Below the pieces are notes generated by a model. That model worked only from the letters and a program-made list of their open reading frames with translations, searched no databases and had not been told where the DNA came from. From Malachius bipustulatus (taxonomy: Eukaryota; Arthropoda; Insecta; Coleoptera; Melyridae): a DNA stretch of 64,000 nucleotides. Shown here in pieces: positions 36,693 through 47,579 of the stretch. The stretch's first letter is position 1, and each line of letters opens with the position of its first letter. The stretch lies in NCBI GenBank assembly GCA_910589415.1, contig OU342633.1, positions 16,220,858-16,284,857 of the forward strand, written 5' to 3'. The position numbers and the translations under genes were made by a program.

Positions 36693-36941
36693 ACTGTTAG
36701 AGTTTCGGTCAAACGATCTCTAAAGTGCAGCATGACTTTGTTTGGTCAGTACTTGGATGGGTGACCAAACTTGATAGTGGTAAATAAAAAAGTTCCGTGA
36801 CCGATCGTGCTCCGGGAGGTACGTTAACAAGGGGGTCCCGGCTGCTTCACAGCAGTTGTTAAGTTACGTCAGAGGCCCTTGAGGCTACTTGAAAACTTCT
36901 GACACTTGGGCTTTACCACAGCCATAAGATATTTATTTTTT
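36678..36941 (+). mobile_element. 5S rRNA-derived SINE (SINE3-like) inside the RTE element
   Basis: A 264-bp insert bounded by a perfect 13-bp duplication TATATATTTTATC (36665-36677 and 36942-36954). The first ~100 bp resemble the internal control region of 5S rRNA: ACGATCTCTAAAGTGCAGCA and TGGTCAGTACTTGGATGGGT followed by GACC (A-box, intermediate element and C-box regions). The remaining body is GC-richer and unrelated to 5S, ending in a T/A-rich tail. It splits the RTE codons for DKIYRK. Not a working 5S gene. Confidence 0.85.
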
Positions 36942-38154
36942 TATATATTTTATCTTTAAAGCGTGGGACATTATACTGATTACTGATCATACGGTACCTA
37001 CTCGTCACATTGTGATGCGTTGTTCTTTTTTGGTATGGTGACAAACGGGGATTTGAGTCATTCTGAGGGTATTCTTCCTGTCTTATTGTATATAAGGTTG
37101 AATATTTCTGTGATAAGATCCAGACTAGTGGCATCTTCGGCGGCCACTAGCCTAATTAAAGTTTCTGCATGAAGATTGTCGGGTCCCACAGCTTTGCCAT
37201 TCTTTAGGAGTTTTATCGCGTGTCTAACTTTCTGCTTTGGTGATTTCCGGTCCCACTTCGTTGGTGTCATCTGGATATGGATATCCGGTCTTTACGTCGT
37301 TGAAAAGGTTTTCGGCATATTCTTTCCATCTCTTTAGTTTTTCTTCGACTCCAATGAGTATTTCGTTGTTGGAACCTTTTAAGATACCACCCTTTCTCTT
37401 CTGCTGCCTTCCTGTGACCTCCTTAATACTTTTGTATAAGTTAAAAATATCTTGTTTTTTTTTGGAGAGTTTCTATATTTTTACATTTATCCGCTAACCG
37501 TGCTTCCCTGGCCTCCCTGCATTTCTCACGGATTTGTCTATTTAGTGGTCTCGTTCTACTTTTTTGTTTTCTTCATTCATTCATCAGTTTCATAATTCTA
37601 TCAGTCATCCATTCCTATTTTTTGTGTTGTTCATATATCCAATGTCTGTTTCTTGGGTCTTCATCAGGTATTCTTCAAGTTTCCCCATAAAGCCTTTATG
37701 TCTCCTTTTTGTTCAACGGGTTTGGGGTTCACTGAGTTCTTCATCCTGTTCTCAAGTTCTTGGCTAATTTGTGTTCTTTCTAGATGGTTCTCGAGTTTCT
37801 TCAAGTCAATATGTTTTCGTTGTGGAACCGTTTTGAGTTTGATAAAGCGACGTATCGTGATATTCATTACAACTGGGTTGTGGTCGCTATTTATGTCTGC
37901 TCCAGGATATGTCTTGACTGACTTAATGAATTTTTTGAATTCATTCCTTATGAGAACGAAATCTATTTGGTTCGTCGCGGATGGAGTTTGAAAAAAGTAT
38001 TGGCAACATTCAATTTTGGTTGTTCGGAGCAGAATTGTACAAGACGGTCACCTCTCGCATTCCGCTCCCCCAAACCGTATTTTCCGACCATTTCGTCTTC
38101 GGTGTCACTGCATCCAATTTTCAGAGACACCAATTACAGAGTAGAAAAAACTAA

Positions 38155-38830
38155 ACGAGATATTAGCATTTTTTCACAAGATGTTTATTTCTCAAAAATG
38201 CTAAAAACGCTCCTGTGGCTTCATCTTTCAAGATAAGTGAACGAAATTTTTTATACATAAAAGTGGTCTGGCACTGCATTTGAGCAAAATCGGTCGAGCC
38301 GTTTAAAAATAGCGGTCTTTTGAATTTTAGGAAAAAATAATATTTTTTGAACACCTGTAGTAAGTAAAATGGTAAAAAACTTTGAAACTAAATTACCAGC
38401 ATTGGAATAAAATTATTTGAAATTTGAGTTAATGAAATAAAATTTGCATTATTTTTACTAATAAGCCAGTGGTGTGGGTGTAAAGGAAAAGAGTAAAAGT
38501 GGCATAATTTTCTACGGCTAGAAATTTCTACAACAATTTATGAGCACATTTTTGAAGAAATTGACCTGAAATTTTTACAGGAGACAATAACTATAGTAAG
38601 ATCCTTTAACCTTCGAAAATTTCATCAAGCAAACAAGAAAAATAGCGTAGATATTCGATTTTTTTACATTAGGTTTGTTTCTTTTAAATTTCAAATTTTC
38701 TAATCTCAAAACTCCCCTTAACTTTTTTCGAATTCGAAGGTAGTGTAAAAAAGTGCATTTTTTAAATAAAGTTAGCCAGTGGCGTGCATAGGAAAAGGGG
38801 CGATAATGAAATAATACTTTCATCAAAGAA
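38155..38830. repeat. Copy of the dispersed ~650-bp repeat
   Basis: GATGTTTATTTCTCAAAAATG, AACGCTCCTGTGGCTTCATC, AAATCGGTCGAGCCGTTTAA and GCCAGTGGTGTGGGTG in the order seen at 1245-1720, followed by a second partial unit (AGCCAGTGGCGTGCATAGGA at 38774). Confidence 0.8.
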
Positions 38831-39169
38831 CCTAAATCCCTATAAATTAAAAGACAAAGATTCGGCAAAGGATATAGTTAGTACCTAAAGTTCCTATAAT
38901 GCCTTCATAAAGAGAATTACCTTGACCGTGGACGGCGAGGCATTTTTGGCTGATCGGTTGAGAAAAATTGAACACACAACCCCCACTAAGAAGACTAACA
39001 GTGGGTATTATAAAGAGTCATTAAGTTATACCGCGCAGATTTCTTTTACCTTTTTTAAAGGTAATATCGACGTCAAACAATTTGTATTAACATTTTTGTA
39101 GTCACTTTCATATCAAGAATAAATAAATTTGACGAATTTTCTACCAATAGTTTAGTTTAGTTAGCAGTT

Positions 39170-40540
39170 TAGTTGTATAATGAGTGGGTCGATTGGTGAC
39201 ACCTCCACTGCGACCAAGTGGTCTATTGTGGCTCACACCTAAGTGCTTTACATCCATTCCAGCAGGCCACTGCTTTTTAAAAAGCTATAATAACCTTAGA
39301 TGGTGTGAATGTAACCAGGTCTCTTGGAGAGAGAAGTACTCTTCCGAACGTTGAGTGTCTGGTTCTTCCCAAGGCGGGGCAGTTGCATAGAACATGCTCT
39401 GCTTTTTCTACATCCTCCAGACACAGGCGACATTCTGCGTTATCGGCTAGATTCATCCTGTGTAAGTGGTGGTTCACTTTGTAGTGTCCTGTGTATAGGC
39501 CTATTAGAGTCCTTAGGTCAGTCCTTTTGAGCTCCAGTAGCTTTTTAGCTCTGTTTCTCGATGGTCCTTCAATGAAGGTCTTATATAGAGTGAGTTAATC
39601 CTGGTAGATTTTGCCAGTACCGAAGTACCTTATTTTCTGCCCAGGTGTCTATTGTTGTTTTGGCAGTATATGAGGAAATGCCAATAACCGGTTCTGGTCC
39701 TGTAAATTTGGATTCAGTTACTCTTCTAGCCAGAGAGTCGGCTATTTCGTTCTCTCCAAGGCCGGTGTGACCTGGAATCCAGACCAGAGTCAAGTTATTG
39801 TTTTTAGCTACCTCATTGAGTGCTGTTTGACAGTTCCATACTAGTTTGGAGTTGCAACGAATGGAGCAAAGGGTTTCAGGGCCGCTTGGCTATCTGAGAA
39901 GATTTTAATTGTTTTCCGCGTGCAGTGCATTTTGTCCAGCATCTGCGCGCTGAGTACAATGGCATAAATTTCTGCATGAAATATTGTTGCCTACTGACCC
40001 AGGCTTTCAAAGAATTCTCTTCTTGGCCCAGCGTCGTACGTTCCGGATCCAACTCCCATTGGGGTCTTTGAACCGTCGGTGAACCACGTGAGGTCTGCTT
40101 TGAGGAGGTCGTTTGAGTCGCCCTCCATTCGTCTCTGCTTGGAAAGAGGACGTTGTACGCAGTGTGGTAGTTTGTTGTGTATGGCATCATGTCTGAGGGC
40201 ATACCTAGAAGACTGTGACTTAAAGTGTCGTCCAGTAGGCTGGTCCGCTCTATGACACAAGCCATTTGTGTGTTTCGTACCGCCTGTAACAGTCTGTACG
40301 TTGTCCATCTGGTCCCTCTTTCCAAGTTTATATGGAGTGGAGGTAGGTCTAGAAGTATTTCCATAGCCGCCGACGGTGCGGTGCTCATTGCTCCACTGAT
40401 CGCCAGACATGCTTGTCTTTGCAGACTTGACAGCTTCATTTTGGCCAAGGCTTGTAAGCCTTTGGACCACCAAGCTATACAGCCATATGCGATCACTGGT
40501 CTAATGATCGTTACATATATTTCTACCTTATAGACTCGAT
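39170..40540 (-). mobile_element. 5'-truncated LINE with RNase H
   Basis: Minus strand 40540 to about 39170. It starts in the RT thumb (MIAYGCIAWWSKGLQALAK, 40496-39876) and passes an RNase H domain (LTWFTDGSKTPMGVGSGTY near 40100; LVWIPGHTGLGENEIADSLA at 39793-39740). It ends with the C-terminal Cys/His motif (CRLCLEDVEKAEHVLC, 39440-39390). Several frameshifts. The layout matches R1/LOA/I-group non-LTR elements. Confidence 0.82.
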
Positions 40541-42193
40541 ACTTTATTCTTTATAATGGGACTTTATAATATCCACCGCGACAGTGCTCCTGCTTCTCCA
40601 ACCCCAACTCGGTTCAGTTCAGTGGCACTTTCTACTTTCAAGACCGCCAACATTGAAGGTGTGCAGGTAGTCGTCTTCGTGACTAAGAAGGTGGAGGCCC
40701 CTCGCAGTTGATGGTTGAGGAAACTACTTCCACCCGGCAAAACCTGGGTAACCGAAGAAAAGACAGGCGAACAAAAAAAAACTTAGAGAACAAACAGTGC
40801 AGCCAGAAATTATTTAAAAATCCGGAGGAGTGAAAAGGGAAGATACCTAAACCAACAGCATTAAGCCATCAAGTCTTTCACAAGATAAGAAAAACAAGGG
40901 GGGGGTTGAGTGGATTGTCGTGTGCAGCAATTTTTAATTTGTTTAAACTTTTTTTCTTGTTTATCTTTTGTAACATGGATCCACTAATATGAGATTAAAG
41001 TGTATTACCGTGTATTTTCGTCTAGGTAGCAAGGAATATTTTTAATTATTGGGCAATGCCCTTTGTACAGGGATATGGTTAGCCACCCGGTATAGTATAG
41101 GTAAATTTTGTAAGGGAATTTAGATGTTCAGTAAGGTAGCTCAATCTAAAATATATCAGTTTTTGAACACGACTCTGGATTTTCCTTAGGCAGTTATTGC
41201 TGTGGTATAAAAAACTGTACAGGTTCGTACTACAGTAGTCATGGCGAAAAAAAATTCACAATCAGATATCCCAGTCGTTTGAGGAGCTCAATGAAAATAT
41301 TTCCCAAAGCTTTCGACGGTTTGCCGAAAGAGGATTTTCAAAATAATATAAATACAAATTTTAACAATATTTCTCTACTATAGACTAGTATACCGGATGT
41401 TTCTTCGGAACACCATCCATAGGAAATCCCATGCAATTTTCAATACCCCCTAATTTTATCCCCCCGACTCATTTTAGAACAAAATTATATCAGGCTTTTG
41501 GACCCTTATCATATCAGGCCCTTGTACGATAGACTTACGCGCAAAATATGAATAATTTTCATTCAGCGAAATAAAGAATTTGAAAAACATTTCCTAAAAC
41601 AGCATTTTTATTTAACAAATTACCAATTGCTTAATGAAAATTATACGTATTTTGCATGTAAATCCATCATACATGAAGGGTATCCTGAAGCCGTTTTTGT
41701 TAGGAAGTTAATGATGACTTCCGGTACAACCGGAAGCGCCAAGATTTTTCATTTTCATTCAGTTTGTTTCACTCAGCGAGTTTTACTACGACTATTATGT
41801 GCCTACCTGTATTCGGCTGAAACAGAGACCTTATTACCTAAAAATACCTGGATTAGTAAAATAAAATTAATAGTAAACCAAAATTTGAATATCAATTATA
41901 AAAACAATTGAAATTTATTTTTTAAGCCTATGATTATTTCTATTATGAAATGATTATAAAGAGTACCAAGAATTTAAGGACATTATTAAATAGTTTAATA
42001 GATAAGTAACCAATTTTCTATTATATGAGTCAATAATTTAGCGTGTCTTTGTACCGGAACTGCTCTTGATTTGCGACAAGTTGCAAATTAATAAATACTC
42101 TGAATTCAATGTCAACTAGGAGCATGTTTAATAACATACAGGAAAAAGAATAAAAGGGATTCAGAGAACTAGTAAACATGCAATTTTCTCCAT
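40541..42193. other. No gene recognised
   Basis: 40560-40770 is GC-richer and may be debris of a LINE 5' region. The remainder is AT-rich flank of the secreted-peptide gene. Confidence 0.4.
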
Positions 42194-42268
42194 TATATAA
42201 ATTAAACCTAATAGAGTATATATTTTACAATGAATCTGATTATGCGTACCGACGAGTTGTTTCATTAG
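42194..42268 (+). promoter_or_regulatory. Candidate TATA box and short upstream ORF of the secreted-peptide gene
   Basis: TATATAAA at 42194-42201 lies about 100 bp before the start codon. A 12-codon upstream ORF (ATG at 42230, stop at 42266-42268) would be in the leader if transcription starts about 30 bp after this box. A second TATATATTTT at 42218 could replace it. Motif evidence only. Confidence 0.3.
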
Positions 42269-42301
42269 CCAACTGTTGCTTCATTAGATAACGCTAGAAA
42301 A

Positions 42302-42367
42302 ATGCGTAGAAACTTGAATATTTTGGTTTTGTTAAGTTGCATTTTATTTGCATGTTATGTGGCAGGG
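42302..42367 (+). CDS. Exon 1 of the secreted pre-propeptide (signal peptide)
   Basis: 22 codons from the ATG to a strong GTAAGT donor, encoding two arginines and then a hydrophobic core that ends in small residues (VAG). Too short to stand out as an ORF; supported by its fit in phase with 47193-47462 and by the AATAAA behind that exon. Confidence 0.6.
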
Positions 42368-45300
42368 GTAAGTTTTTTAGGGAGTTTATTTTTGCGTCCA
42401 ACATAATTTCATCCAAATCTCAAACAAAAATAAGTTGTAAACTTGGTTTTTTACCTGAAATTTCACTTGAATTTTTTACTTGTCTGTCGTTTGTTTAACT
42501 TTTCTTGGAATATCTATCTACTAAAGATGGCAGCGAAAAGGCTAGTTGTCAACCCGAAATTATGTAACCTTCAGAATATAAAAATAAAATCAACCTAATC
42601 AGGTGAAACTCTTTCAATAAATTAGTTTCTATGCAACGGCTCAAAAAAATCCAGTATTTTGCTGTTATTTTGTAAGAGAGTCCATTTAAATATACAGGTG
42701 TCTCATAATCGCATGTTAATACTTACGAGGTTTTTTTGTGCATGATTTTAAGAAAAAAAGTTCAAATAAAGTAAAGCGCGCTTTATTTTTGATAAGCATT
42801 TTTGCAACTGTTTTTTCTTCATATATGCATTTTTTAGATTTTTTTTTACGTTTGGTGACTGCAAACTACGTGTAGAGATAGGTAAATATTTTGCAAAAGA
42901 TAAATAATCGTCAGTTTTAACAAGTGACAAACAAACGCCACTGTTTTCTTCAGAAACTAAACTTATTTTTTTATTGCTTCTTCATTTTGTAGAGAAAGAT
43001 CTCTTGATTTTTCATATCTGTAACATTTTTTCAATCACAAAATGAAGAACATTTACCTTAATGATAAAATATTATTATACTTTTTTAATGAAATAGTTCT
43101 TCAGTAATTTACTGGAAACTTTTTTCAGCGATTCTTTAGTTCTTCCACAGTGTAATTTTTCAAGTTTACAAGAAGTTGAAAAAAAATTTTTTAACAAAAC
43201 TTTAAAATTATTGGAGTGATAAGAAACTATAGTTCAGTTCCGAATCGGAAGATACCTTATCAGTTTTTCCAACTAGAGAGCTGAGGGGAATAAACGTAAG
43301 GGGAAAGCAGATGTCAGTGGCGCACGACTTACCAATTTTAAAGGGGCTCTTCTTCTGAACTTGATGTCGAAATGTCACTGTCACTATTACTGTCCATATC
43401 AGGGTTAATTTGAACTATAAGTGGTTGTACTAGGCATTCAATGCGGGTGTCCAAATCCCACATTTTTATTTCTTCTTTTTCTACATGTCCTATACAACTA
43501 CGCCATAATATGTCCGGGGTTATATACGAAACCGCTTCTTCAAAAGCTTCTTCACATCACACAGCTTAAAGCTAGAATTTCTACGAGCCACGGAACTTTT
43601 AATTTGAGCCCAAACAAGTTCAATGAGGTTTAATTCGCAGTGATACGGCGGAATTCTCAACACTGTCACACCGTGCTCTCGTATCATTTCGTCAACCACA
43701 TACTTAATATACATGGGTCTGTGCTTGAGCACTATTTCCAATAATTTTAAGCATATTTCCATCATGAGGCAGTTTCTTTGAATTCAGCCACTCTATTATA
43801 TCCGCTTTCCGCCACGCTGAAGTTGATATTTTTTCCAATCGACGACTGTGATAAGGGGCACTGTCGATGACAATCACAGAAGCAGGCTCAACAAGCAACA
43901 ATATGGAGGAAAACCATCGTTGAAAAACGTCTGCGTTCATGTCCTCGTGATAGTCTCCCGTCTTTAGCGATTCAAATACATTAAGGCCACCTTTTAAAAA
44001 ACCAGAATCACTCCCAATGTGGGTAATGATCAGTCTTCGGCCTTTGCCCGACGGAGATTTTAATCCCGGAGAAAATCCCTTAAAAAACGCTTGACGTGAA
44101 CTTTCGATGATGAAGTTTTGCCAGACTGTCGACACTGTGTGGCCTTCATTCAGCCACGTTTCGTCAGTGTAATATATTTTTCTTTGTGATCGTCGATGCT
44201 CTCGAATTTCATTAAAAAAAATTTCTGCGCCACAAAACAATTTCATTTCTTTCAATTAAGATGCTCTTTCGGTTTCTTTTCTGGTAGCGAATGTTCATTT
44301 CGCATAAAGTTCGAATTAGTACTCGACATCGTTGTGCAGCTCTGCTAGAATTTTACTTAAAGTAGGAATTTCGTTTATAAAAAATGCGGCATGAAATTTT
44401 CGACGAATAACATACTTCACGTTATCATCGAGTATGATTTCTCTTCCGACCAGAAGTTCCATCTTTATTTGGTTTCTCAATATTGGGATTCTTGATAACT
44501 CTGAATAAGACCGTACAAACAGAAACATTAGTTAAACTAGCACACAAAAGTAACTACCTCTTTCACTAGCATATATCCGGGTACCTATCCTTAAGACCCT
44601 TATACACATTATTCACCATTACACGCTCTTCTTGCATTAGAACGTGGCGTTTTTTCGATTGTGACGCACTAGAATTTTCTGCAAATTCCATTTTGTAAAA
44701 ATCGAGAATAGGACACTTGGATATTTTTTACGGGATAAGCTACGACCGGGTGAAACTATTATCCTATGGGTATATCCAGCTATTTACTTACAATAATAAT
44801 TATGTATAATTAGGCATTTTATCATCGAGTCACTTAAAACTTGGATCATGAAAAGAAGCAAGTGAGGCAATTTACGTTTATAAATTTCCAAAGCAAAAGA
44901 CTGTGTCCGCCTATGGCAGGTAAATCACACTTCACAATTTTTGCCTCGAATATTTAATAAAATAATAAATTTCGAGACAGAAATGCATAAAAGATAAGCG
45001 CGATCAGATAAGAAGACGGATGTTCCGGGTGATTCGTGTAAAACTATAAAATTTAGTTTGTTGCATACACTTGAAACATGAAATTTGACTGCAAATCTGA
45101 TAAGGTATCTTCTAATTTGGAACCGAACTATAAACCTTTTTCAGTTGTAAATGAGAAATGGTTGAATGTAATTGAGAATAGGTAGTCAAGTGTAATTCAG
45201 AATGCGTTAAATGTAATTGAGAAAACATCAAATGTAAATGAGAAAGCACCAAATGGAATTGAGAAAGCATTAAATGTAATTCAGAAAGTTTAAATACAAT

Positions 45301-47462
45301 TCAGAATGTTTTGAAATTGAAATAATAAAAAATTAATATATTTTACATACAAATAACAGAATTTATCAACGCATCACCTCCCCTTCTTGCTCTTTAGATC
45401 ACTCAAAAGCTATTTGACTAGCCTTGCTTGATTGGGTCAATCTCTTCGTAGATGTCGTTCACCACACTCGAAACACTGAGGTTCAATTTTGGCGTTCAGC
45501 AAAATTTTGCATCATGTCATCAATTTTTGCCAATATTACTTTTAATTCTCCTGAAGAGTTTGCTTCTCGGTGGCCGGTTTCTTCGAAGACACCATTTCCC
45601 GGACTCGATGCTGCTTAATTCTGTACTGCTTCTATACGGAGTACTTGGAGCAGATTAATTGCTCTGGTCGCTCAGTAGTGGCATCTACGTCGTTTCCTTG
45701 TTTCGGATTCCATCTATAAAGAGAAAACTTTTCTGCCTTCTGGTGACCAATTGCGCCCGGTATACCTTATTCCGTCACTAGCGTATCAAAATCTGTATGG
45801 TCCTGTTCCGGAATGGTTCGCAGCAGATCCAAAGCCTGTTTCTCGCATACCGTTCCCATGGGTGTTGATTGTAGGTACTTTCCGCGCTCCCCCCTTCTCT
45901 TTTTCCAGGTCCTGGATTTTCTCTTCTTGGTTTTAATTTTCCCCCTATTTCATAGTTAACTTCTATTTTTAATTTCTTTTTTTTTTGCCGATTTCTTCAC
46001 TAACATACTTCACTTCTTCTCTTATATTTATTCCCGCAATGGTCTCATTTTTTAATTTTCCGTAAAAAAACTGGTATTGATTATCCTCCATTGCATAGAC
46101 AAAACGGTACTTTTTAAGTTCTTCTTCTCTTTTTCTCTCCTTCTTCTAGATTCTCGGTCTTCTGGCTAGTTACTATAAATACCAGTTTATAGATCGCACT
46201 CTGTCTACAGGCTGATCAGTAAATCGGGCACTCAGAGCATGGTGTATGATTAACTTCACTTTTCAAGAATAATAAATTTTTCTACCGAACTTTTGTAAAA
46301 ATAAAAGTGGCGCCAAACTTCAGATTTCTTCCAGATTTGGGTTTGTTATCAATTTCCAACATTTTCAATTCATCTGTAAAGAAGTTTTGTGAAAAACAAA
46401 TTGACGAATCATATTATATGGTATCCGCTTTCAGAGACTATTTATATTAGACTGAATTATTCACTTATTTTGATCAGGGTTATTATTCGATTTTTTTTTT
46501 GTAGATTATCCTCAATTTTAATGGGCTCTATAACGCTCAGTGTTCGTAATGCACGAGTTACTAATCACCGTGTATATCAGTAGCATAGACTTAATATTTC
46601 GCTGACTTCTTATTCGCTATGCACTTTGAATCGAACTTCCTAAAAGACTGTCTGCTGATGTTGCTATTATAGAACCTTTTGCGCTTTCTGAAGTGAACTT
46701 CAACAATAAGTTTGTTCTTGGCTTTTCGCTTTCCATTTCCCAGAATATTCGAAACAGTAAGTCTCGAACTTTCCTTTTTTTGGCCTATATTTCCCGCCAA
46801 ATATACAGGCTGTTCGAGCTCATTCGAGTCGGTCTCTGTAGGCCAAACTATGGATTTTTTTTCAAATTCAAGTACAGGATCACAATGGCCATAATTTAAA
46901 ATTATTTTCGACTATGAAGGGTCCCATATGAGAGTGACATATCAAAAGTTATGTTTTTTGTACTTGAATTTGAAAAAAAATCCATAGTTTGGCCTATAGA
47001 GACCAACTCGAATGAGCTGGAATAGCCATTTACACACACTTAATCCCGCCCTCGCTTCTAATCAACAGATCACCTTAAAGCGGTATAATTCTAAGTCCTA
47101 TCCAATACTTACCTAGAGCCCTTCACTTTATGTAACTTACCACTGAATCACCCTGTATAATAACCGTGTTAAGCCTTCAAAATATTTTTTAGGTTCCGGT
47201 TGAATCGTCACTGCCAAATGTAAGGAGTTTGAGTCATGATTTAACAGACCCTGGTGCTTCTGTGAAAAATGCTATAAATACGGAACGAATACGACAAAAG
47301 CGACAGTTGGAAGGGGAACTGGATGAAGGTACAAATATTGATGTCAATGAGATGGACATGCCTCCAGAAGAAAAAAAAGATGGATTCTTTGATAGAGCTG
47401 CTAAATTTGTCATGGAAGTTTTACAAAGATTCCTCAAATGGGTCAATTCTGACAATAATTGA
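42302..47462 (+). CDS. Putative secreted pre-propeptide, 111 aa, two exons
   Basis: Joined 42302-42367 and 47193-47462, both in phase 0. Exon 1 is a textbook signal peptide (M-R-R, then LNILVLLSCILFACYVAG). Exon 2 gives a ~38-residue acidic/polar propeptide, a consensus furin site RQKR after RI, then a predicted mature peptide starting Q-L-E-G (N-terminal Gln, possible pyroglutamate). That peptide has an acidic stretch and a C-terminal amphipathic segment (GFFDRAAKFVMEVLQRFLKW) before a short Asn-rich end. No cysteines follow the signal peptide. I do not recognise the family; a hormone-like, venom/salivary or membrane-active peptide is possible. Exon joining is inferred from GGG|GTAAGT and TTTTTTAG|GTT sites plus a good signal peptide. 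An extra small exon in the 4.8-kb intron cannot be excluded. Confidence 0.62.
43230..45130 (-). mobile_element. Tc1/mariner-superfamily DNA transposon with 34-bp inverted ends
   Basis: A 1,901-bp element with inverted ends at 43230-43263 and 45097-45130 (30 of 34 positions identical; outer bases TAGTTCRGTTCC). It is flanked on both sides by TA (43228-43229, 45131-45132), the expected target duplication. It holds a minus-strand transposase relic. It sits in the intron of the secreted-peptide gene. Confidence 0.9.
43520..44528 (-). pseudogene. DDE transposase (DDE_3 type) of the Tc1/mariner-like element, frameshifted
   Basis: Three overlapping minus-strand pieces (44528-44316, 44255-43704, 43765-43520) in different frames. 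The catalytic motifs are IYYTDETW (first Asp), VIVIDSAPYHSR (second Asp) and YHCELNLIELVWAQIK (final Glu). The region between the second Asp and the Glu is about 80 residues, much longer than the DD34D/E spacing of classic mariner/Tc1. A frameshift lies near 43740-43765 within it, and another near 44255-44316. The N-terminal DNA-binding part is short or lost. Dispersed genes with this long DDE_3 core occur in many insects and cnidarians. Confidence 0.85.
45150..45325. repeat. 21-bp minisatellite
   Basis: About seven imperfect units of AAATGTAATTGAGAAAGCATY (for example 45206, 45227, 45248 and 45269), almost all 20-21 bp. It lies just outside the right end of the Tc1-like element. Confidence 0.85.
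45380..46260 (-). pseudogene. Retroelement gag fragment with a zinc knuckle
   Basis: The minus strand at about 45480-45420 reads AKIEPQCFECGERHLRR followed by D and a stop where the next Cys is expected (CX2CX4HX4C with the last Cys lost). Upstream pieces (45840-45760: EKQALDLLRTIPEQDHTDFD) fit a gypsy-type gag. Many stops. No LTRs found. Confidence 0.55.
46803..47025. repeat. Short fold-back element
   Basis: GAGCTCATTCGAGTCGGTCT and CCAAACTATGGATTTTTTTT at the left pair with AAAAAAAATCCATAGTTTGG and AGACCAACTCGAATGAGCT at the right. Left end ATACAGGCTGTTCGAG. Confidence 0.88.
47193..47462 (+). CDS. Exon 2 of the secreted pre-propeptide
   Basis: Starts after AATATTTTTTAG and encodes 89 residues to TGA. 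It contains RQKR at about residues 37-40 of the exon and a helix-forming C-terminus. Codon usage is balanced relative to the AT-rich flanks. Its in-frame opening begins exactly at the acceptor site. Confidence 0.68.
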   Translation, partial: VPVESSLPNVRSLSHDLTDPGASVKNAINTERIRQKRQLEGELDEGTNIDVNEMDMPPEEKKDGFFDRAAKFVMEVLQRFLKWVNSDNN

Positions 47463-47489
47463 GCAATTCAAACTTGACTAATTGTGTTT

Positions 47490-47495
47490 AATAAA
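47490..47495 (+). promoter_or_regulatory. Polyadenylation signal AATAAA of the secreted-peptide gene
   Basis: Hexamer 28 bp past the TGA, followed by a GT-rich tract (TTTTGTTTGGTGTTTTG). This supports 47193-47462 being a terminal exon. Confidence 0.6.
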
Positions 47496-47579
47496 AATGT
47501 CAACTTTTGTTTGGTGTTTTGATTCCCTTGTTCCCAAATATAGTAAGACAGACCAAACAGACAAATTTCAAAAATTGTA

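Larger units (their letters stand above)
35508..38125 (-). mobile_element. RTE-clade LINE, frameshifted, interrupted by a SINE
   Basis: Minus strand from about 38125 to a TTCTTCTTCTT (plus) / AAGAAGAAG 3' tail at 35508-35520, as expected for RTE elements. In order: endonuclease pieces (GKYGLGERNARGDRLVQFCS near 38000-38070), a linker (37867-37664), a KNGKAVGPDNLHAETL block (37270-37058), and RT with SQFGFRNGMGTREAL, FIDYKKAFDCL and RQGCVLAPLLFN (36660-36300). The C-terminal EQVSSLKYLGAFV thumb region follows (36156-35461). Frameshifts break it, and a 264-bp SINE sits at 36678-36941. Confidence 0.85.

Noticed and set aside
36678..36941. Functional 5S rRNA gene
   Set aside because: Only the internal promoter region matches; the remaining 5S sequence is missing or replaced, and exact target duplications show a retroposed SINE.
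47234..47455. 73-codon minus-strand ORF opposite the secreted-peptide exon
   Set aside because: The plus strand has splice sites, an in-frame signal peptide exon and AATAAA. The minus ORF has no start context or motif.
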